Assembly: GCF_033060595.1 (NCBI RefSeq)
Contig: NZ_CP133038.1
Coordinates: 496,001 to 560,000, forward strand
Length of the DNA stretch: 64,000 nt
Direction: 5' to 3'
DNA from: Pyramidobacter sp. YE332
GTDB taxonomy: Bacteria; Synergistota; Synergistia; Synergistales; Dethiosulfovibrionaceae
The notes beneath the pieces are model-generated. The model did no database searches. It had not been told where the DNA came from and saw only the letters and a program-made list of their open reading frames with translations. This document shows, piece by piece, positions 60,142 to 64,000 of this stretch (position 1 is the first letter of the stretch; each line of letters begins with the position of its first letter). The position numbers and the translations under genes are program-made.

Positions 60142-60215
60142 GGAAATGTTTCAGACGGAACGTTTTCGTTTGCGCGGGGAAAGATACTCTCCGCACACCC
60201 GTTCCTCGTTTTATA

Positions 60216-60848
60216 CTATTTCTTAATTAAAAGGCCGAACGCGTTGGGCTTGAAGCTGCCCACGGGGATGGAATCGCCGCGGTAAGTGCCCGGCTTCACG
60301 TCGAGTTTTCCCGTATCGAAATAGTTCTGCTCGATGTTGTAGGGATAGTGGCCGTAGTAGTTGGCGTCGGTCCAGGACGGCGACGGCTCGATGCTGAACG
60401 GCCCGGCGCCGCCGGCGCGGCAGGCGTATTCCCATTCCGCCTCCGTGGGCAGGCGGTAGCCGTTCGCGTCGCGGTTCCAGGTCACGTTTTCGCCGTCGAT
60501 CGCGTAAGCGGGCGTCAGCCCTTCCGCGGTGCTCTTCAGGTTGCAGAACTTCACGGCGTCGTACCAGCTGACGTTCTCCACGGGCAGTTTTTCACCGCGG
60601 GTGTGGCGGCTGGGATTTGCGCCCGTCAGCGCCTTGTATTCCTCCTGAGTGACCTCGCGGCGGCCGAGATAAAAGTCGCTCACCGTCACGTGATGCTGGC
60701 GTTCGTCGTTCTCGCGCCACGGCTCGCCCTCGGGGCTGCCCATGATGAACGTGCCGCCTGTGATCAGGATCATTTCGTCTTGCGGCGCCGCCAGCGCGGT
60801 TCTCGCGCTCAGCGCCAGGAGGACCAGCAGGATCAGCGTGCTTTTCAT
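60216..60848 (-). CDS. SUMF1/formylglycine-generating-enzyme family protein, C-terminally truncated
   Basis: An exported protein (signal peptide STLILLVLLALSARTALA) with the SUMF1/FGE fold start: EMILITGGTFIMGSPEGEPW, SDFYLGRREVTQEEYKALTG, LPVENVSWYDAVKFCNLKS and GYRLPTEAEWEYACRAGG. Family members normally continue after the segment SFKPNAFGL with YDMHGNVWEW and about 70-90 further residues. Here the frame turns into LIKK and stops within A/T-rich DNA. The missing part holds catalytic or structural residues, so the product is probably non-functional or altered. It lies nine bases downstream of an exported flavodoxin gene; the two form an operon. At 210 residues it is shorter than the usual 250-300. 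Confidence 0.8.
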   Translation of the reverse strand: MKSTLILLVLLALSARTALAAPQDEMILITGGTFIMGSPEGEPWRENDERQHHVTVSDFYLGRREVTQEEYKALTGANPSRHTRGEKLPVENVSWYDAVKFCNLKSTAEGLTPAYAIDGENVTWNRDANGYRLPTEAEWEYACRAGGAGPFSIEPSPSWTDANYYGHYPYNIEQNYFDTGKLDVKPGTYRGDSIPVGSFKPNAFGLLIKK

Positions 60849-60857
60849 GGCGCTCGC

Positions 60858-61415
60858 CTAAAATCCGTTCTTCTCCAGCCAGGCGTCGAGGTCGGCGCTC
60901 AGCGAGGAGCCGCCGTCGTAGTAGATGGAAAGCGGATTCTGCACGACGGCCGCGGGGATCAGCTTGGTGATGGCGGAGACGCTCTGGCCGAGCCGGCCGC
61001 CGCCGTTGCTGCAAAAAGGCGACACCGTTTTGCCGGCGAAGTCGTAACTTTCGAGGAACGTGGCGACCGGCATGGGGATCGACGCCCACCAGTTGGGATA
61101 GCCGAGCAGGATCGTGTCGTACTTCGCCATGTCGGTCACTTTGCCCTTGATCTCCGGCCGGGCCTGGGCGCGCTGGTCGCGCTGCGCTTCCTTCAGCACG
61201 GTGTTGTAGTCGTCGGAGTAGGGCTTGACCAGCTCGATCTCGAAAATGTCGGCCCCCGTCTTTTTCTGGATGGCGCGGGCGATGCCGCGCGTGTTGCCGC
61301 CCCACGAATAGAAAACGATCAGCGTCTTCTCCTTCGTCGGTTTCGCCGCCGCGGGCAGCGCCCAGAGGGCCGCCAGCGCGGACAGACCGATCATCAGCGC
61401 GTACAGGTTTTTCAT
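60858..61415 (-). CDS. Exported flavodoxin
   Basis: A 185-residue FMN-binding protein with a signal peptide (LYALMIGLSALAALWALPAA, cleavage near AAA-KP), unusual because most flavodoxins are cytoplasmic. The phosphate loop is FYSWGGNTRGIARAI and the flavin-contact loops are LLGYPNWWASIPMP and SPFCSNGGGRLGQS. This matches the flavodoxin_4 type found in fermentative anaerobes, where it often accompanies SUMF1-like or reductase genes. It would carry electrons or act as a quinone/NADPH-linked reductase in the periplasm. The ATG at 61415 follows GGAGATTCCAAAT. A truncated SUMF1 gene follows. Confidence 0.9.
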   Translation of the reverse strand: MKNLYALMIGLSALAALWALPAAAKPTKEKTLIVFYSWGGNTRGIARAIQKKTGADIFEIELVKPYSDDYNTVLKEAQRDQRAQARPEIKGKVTDMAKYDTILLGYPNWWASIPMPVATFLESYDFAGKTVSPFCSNGGGRLGQSVSAITKLIPAAVVQNPLSIYYDGGSSLSADLDAWLEKNGF

Positions 61416-61494
61416 ATTTGGAATCTCCTTTCATAATGAGACATCTGCCGGAAAGGCCTTTGTGCGTGGCCCTGCCTCTGGTGGCTCATTATAA

Positions 61495-61722
61495 AGGTTT
61501 GAGCGCCCTTCAGGTCAAGAGTCCCGGAACGATTATACGGAGATTTGTGCCAGCGGCGTCAGGATCGATAAATCGGGCTGGTTCGATCCCAGCGCCGGCG
61601 ACGTGATCGGCTGGTATATGACGATGAACGGGAAAGCTCAAAACGCGGGCGCAGAAACGCGTCCGCGAGAAGCGATGCTGATTCTCGATGAAAAAGTTTC
61701 ATCGGCAATCCGCATTACATGA
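61495..61722 (+). pseudogene. Possible coding remnant between the flavodoxin and CsgG-like genes
   Basis: The plus frame from 61495 to a TGA at 61720-61722 is open for 75 codons and reads like protein from about 61531: DYTEICASGVRIDKSG, then WFDPSAGDVIGWYMTMNG and EAMLILDEKVSSAIRIT. G or C is frequent at third positions. There is no start codon with a ribosome binding site and no recognisable family, so it may be the 3' end of a gene whose 5' part was lost. It ends seven bases inside the convergent CsgG-like gene. Confidence 0.3.
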
Positions 61723-63112
61723 GGTGTTTGAGAGCTTTTTGTGCAGGCTGGTAATTGGGGTTGATGGCGAGAACGGCGTCGAAACATTTGCGGGCGTTCT
61801 TCTTGTCGCCGCATTTCAGCGCCGACATGCCGGCCCAGTAGGTGTTGAGCAGGTCGAAGCTGTTCTCGCGGGCGCTGCGGTTGAACATGGAGTAAGCGCT
61901 GCGGTACTGCCCCGCCTTGTAGGATCTCTGCCCGTTGCGGTAGATGATGCGCAGATTCGAGAGGCGGTTGGCCGGCATGTTGTAGGCAGTGAACAGTCGG
62001 TCATCCGTGCAGCTGTTCACATTTACGGGCGGATTGTCTTTGAAGACGGGACCGCCTTCGTCGGCATATTGCCCCGGTACGGAGGCCTTGCCGGTCTTGT
62101 CGCTTTGGGGAAGCGGAGGTGCGTCGGGGACCGTCGGTTCGGGCGGAGCTTCGCTGCCGGCAATCACGGGAGCGGGCGCGTCGGGGACGAGACGTTCGGC
62201 GGTGACGGGCAGACTGCGCGCGCTCTCGCCGGGGTCGATCTCGTCGAGCAGGTCGCCGGTGCGGATGGAAGCGGGGCCGCCCTTGCCTTTCACGTAGGCG
62301 CAGAGGCTGTAGTTCGGCTTGACTTCGACGACTTTGACGAGGGCGTGATAGACTTTTTCGGCGTCGATGATGGAGCCGTCGATGGCGCGGATCGGTTCGC
62401 CCTCTTCGTAGACGCCGTAGAGCTGGCCTTTGGCCGCGCCCTTGGCGGAGCCCATGTCGATGAGAGCGCGCTGCGGCGTGACTTTGATGACGTGATAGGC
62501 GACGCCGCCGATGCGGCGTTCCAGTTCGCGCACAACGCGCTTGACGGCTTTCATGGCGGCCTGCGAACCGACGCCGCCGTACTGCGTCGTGCCGATCACG
62601 GTACCTTCGTACACGGCGCCGGCGATGGCGCGGCTGGCCGCGCCGGTCTGACGCAGAGCGGCGGTGATGGCGCCGGTGGTGGTGTCGATGGTGCGGACGT
62701 CGAGCGTGACAGTGCCGACGTTGCTGCCGACGGCCAGGCCGAAGTTGTGGATGGGCAGCACGCCGCCGGTCTGTTGTTCGTCGAACTGGGTGACGGCGCC
62801 GGTGATGATCCATTCCACGCCGGCGAGACGCCCGACTTTGACGAGCGTCGATTCGGACACCAGTCCCGACATGGAAAGCCTCTGCTCGCGGGCCACTTTT
62901 TCGAGGGCGGTGCGCTCGTAGACCTGGAACGATCCGGAATTGGAAAGTTCGGTGATGAACATTTCCGTGAGCGCGTCGGCGACGTCCGACGAGACTCCCG
63001 GCGCTCCCGACCTGAAACGGTCCACGCCGATGCGGATCACGGCCGCGGCGGGCGAAAGCAGAACGCTTGTCATCAGAAACGCGGCGGCGCACAGCGTTTT
63101 GATTCCTTTCAT
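61715..63112 (-). CDS. CsgG-family protein with FlgT-C-like and C-terminal repeat regions
   Basis: An exported 465-residue protein. After a signal peptide (KTLCAAAFLMTSVLLSPAAA) comes a CsgG domain (about 25-190): VIRIGVDRFRSGAPGVSSDV, ELSNSGSFQVYERTALEKVA and GRLAGVEWIITGAVTQFDE. Residues about 205-300 (IDMGSAKGAAKGQLYGVYEE and AEKVYHALVKVVEVKP) resemble the C-terminal domain of FlgT. A Pro-rich linker (PDAPAPVIAGSEAPPEPTVP) leads to a TPR-like end with AFQYRSAYSMFNRSAREN-like and KCFDAVLAINPNYQPAQ. No lipobox Cys is present, unlike curli CsgG. It pairs with a paralogue just upstream; the partner secretion system is unknown. Confidence 0.85.
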   Translation of the reverse strand: MKGIKTLCAAAFLMTSVLLSPAAAVIRIGVDRFRSGAPGVSSDVADALTEMFITELSNSGSFQVYERTALEKVAREQRLSMSGLVSESTLVKVGRLAGVEWIITGAVTQFDEQQTGGVLPIHNFGLAVGSNVGTVTLDVRTIDTTTGAITAALRQTGAASRAIAGAVYEGTVIGTTQYGGVGSQAAMKAVKRVVRELERRIGGVAYHVIKVTPQRALIDMGSAKGAAKGQLYGVYEEGEPIRAIDGSIIDAEKVYHALVKVVEVKPNYSLCAYVKGKGGPASIRTGDLLDEIDPGESARSLPVTAERLVPDAPAPVIAGSEAPPEPTVPDAPPLPQSDKTGKASVPGQYADEGGPVFKDNPPVNVNSCTDDRLFTAYNMPANRLSNLRIIYRNGQRSYKAGQYRSAYSMFNRSARENSFDLLNTYWAGMSALKCGDKKNARKCFDAVLAINPNYQPAQKALKHLM

Positions 63113-63137
63113 CGATAATCCTCCTTGGAGTAATAAA

Positions 63138-63170
63138 ACAACCTGCGCTCTGGGGTGGAGCGCAGGTTGT
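63138..63170 (-). terminator. Stem-loop between the two CsgG-family genes
   Basis: Thirteen-base perfect arms (63138-63150 and 63158-63170) around a seven-base loop, followed on the minus strand by TTTTATT. Confidence 0.8.
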
Positions 63171-63187
63171 GATGGACCGGAAAGAAC

Positions 63188-64000
63188 TTATTCGTAGTCG
63201 AGCTTGACGTCGTCGGGCTTGCGGATCGGCTCGATGCCGTCGCCGCGTCTGAGCCCGCCGCCGCGGACGATCTTGGCCTTGGAATACTGGGGACGGGCGT
63301 CGATGATCTGGATCACGGCGACATAGTAATGTTCCGCGTCAAGTACGTTGCCGTGAAGGTCGCGGATCGCTTCGCCCTCGCGGTACACGGCGTAATACTG
63401 GCCCTTGCGGGCGCTGCCGGTGGCCGTGCCGGCGTCGATGGTGACGTTGCGGACGCCCTTGGCTTCAAGCACGTGGAACCCTTCGGCGCTGCCGGGCGCG
63501 GCGCCGGCGCCGATAGCGGCGCGGAGATTGGCGATCACTTTGGTAATGGCCTTGTGAGTGGCGGTAGCCAGCTGTCCGCCGCTGCGGCCGGTACCGAAAC
63601 CGCCGTAGCGGCTCAGCAGTCCGCCGAGGACGTTGGTGCCGGCGCCCTCGGCGCGCCCCGCGTAAACGATGGCGCCGGTCGTGGTGTCGACGATCCTGAC
63701 GTCGAGCGTAACGTAGGCGGTGTTGGTGTTGATCAGGCCGCCGATCAGGCTGCTGCCGCCGCCGATAATGCCGCCGCCGGCGGTGTCGCTGGCGCTGTAT
63801 TTGGTCACGGCGCCGGTCATCATGTACTGAGCGCCGGCAAGACGTCCGGTGCGCGAGGCGGTGTTGCTGTCGATCAGGCCGGACTGCCCCATGCGCTGCT
63901 CGCGGGCGATCACGTCGAGACGGTCGCGCTCGACGACCTGGAAGGTGCCGCTGTTGACGAGCTCGGTGATCATCATGTCCATGATGGAATCGACGGGCAC
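63188..64000 (-). CDS. CsgG-family protein, paralogue (5' part beyond the window)
   Basis: The visible 270 residues begin inside a CsgG domain: DMMITELVNSGTFQVVERDR, LAGAQYMMTGAVTKYSASD, a Gly-rich loop GGGIIGGGSSLIGG, and VTLDVRIVDTTTGAIVYAGR. The FlgT-C-like end follows, VTIDAGTATGSARKGQYYAV and DAEHYYVAVIQIIDARP. It lacks the proline linker and C-terminal repeats of its neighbour. The first Met in frame (from a GTG at the window edge) is not the true start: about 40-60 residues with the signal peptide lie upstream. Similarity to the neighbouring gene indicates tandem duplication. Confidence 0.85.
   Translation of the reverse strand: MPVDSIMDMMITELVNSGTFQVVERDRLDVIAREQRMGQSGLIDSNTASRTGRLAGAQYMMTGAVTKYSASDTAGGGIIGGGSSLIGGLINTNTAYVTLDVRIVDTTTGAIVYAGRAEGAGTNVLGGLLSRYGGFGTGRSGGQLATATHKAITKVIANLRAAIGAGAAPGSAEGFHVLEAKGVRNVTIDAGTATGSARKGQYYAVYREGEAIRDLHGNVLDAEHYYVAVIQIIDARPQYSKAKIVRGGGLRRGDGIEPIRKPDDVKLDYE

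Noticed and set aside
61572-61605. tRNA-like T-arm (GCTGG-TTCGATC-CCAGC)
   Set aside because: There is no matching acceptor, D or anticodon arm at the right distance upstream and no CCA; it reads better as part of a coding remnant.
1-64000. CRISPR arrays, rRNA or tRNA genes, prophage
   Set aside because: No regularly spaced repeats, RNA-gene signatures or phage structural genes were seen on either strand.

Overview
The window looks like chromosomal DNA of a high-G+C, Gram-negative, amino-acid- and peptide-fermenting anaerobe. Envelope genes (soluble lytic transglycosylase, MscS channel, RND pump with periplasmic adaptor, TRAP transporter, CsgG-like proteins) argue for two membranes. Transporters and hydrolases for amino acids and peptides dominate: four M20 peptidases, isoaspartyl dipeptidase, C69 dipeptidase, D-aminoacylase, AGCS, NhaC and YfcC carriers. 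With the fhs/fchA/folD/glyA one-carbon set and almost no sugar catabolism, this fits Synergistota (Pyramidobacter/Jonquetella-like). That placement is inference from gene content, not a database result. No rRNA, tRNA or CRISPR array was found.

Layout. 1-9.9 kb: thiamine pyrophosphokinase (cut by the window edge) coupled to a lytic transglycosylase, HD protein, YhcH, MscS channel, DUF362 ferredoxin-like protein, MATE pump. 9.9-14.7 kb: GntR regulator, NhaC antiporter and isoaspartyl dipeptidase, then RidA with an unknown small gene. 14.7-21.3 kb: Sel1-repeat protein, a perfect parS-like palindrome, and an RND adaptor/permease pair. 21.4-27.3 kb: a minus-strand run of glycerate kinase, DctM-like permease, a 53-residue membrane protein, a membrane-anchored M14-type zinc hydrolase, a secreted DUF6305-like protein and a secreted C69 dipeptidase; everything after glycerate kinase has lower G+C. 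27.5-34.9 kb: CdaR regulator, DNA polymerase IV, MGMT-family protein, YjiH membrane protein, a large Sel1 protein. 34.9-39.3 kb: folD, fchA, a second parS-like site, fhs, GntR regulator. 39.5-49.7 kb: a long minus-strand cluster: TRAP transporter (dctP, terminator, dctQ, dctM), D-aminoacylase, AGCS symporter, M20 hydrolase, threonine synthase-like and another PLP enzyme. 50.0-51.2 kb: an IS110 transposase with a structured upstream region that may encode a bridge RNA. 51.5-55.5 kb: lower-G+C M20-YfcC-M20 trio. 55.6-64.0 kb: glyA, PepT-like M20, glutamine synthetase, a 3'-truncated SUMF1 gene with an exported flavodoxin, and two CsgG-family genes, the last cut by the window edge.

How it may work together. 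Peptides and acylated, isomerised or D-amino acids would be imported and cut, amino acids deaminated by PLP enzymes, and glycine/serine carbon passed through GlyA, FolD, FchA and Fhs to formate with ATP recovery. The strongest mechanistic observation is that FolD lacks two residues needed for cyclohydrolase activity while a dedicated cyclohydrolase-family gene (fchA) lies next to it. The most novel-looking locus is the permease/53-aa protein/M14/DUF6305/C69 cassette, which could be a DctM-type transporter with unusual accessory parts.
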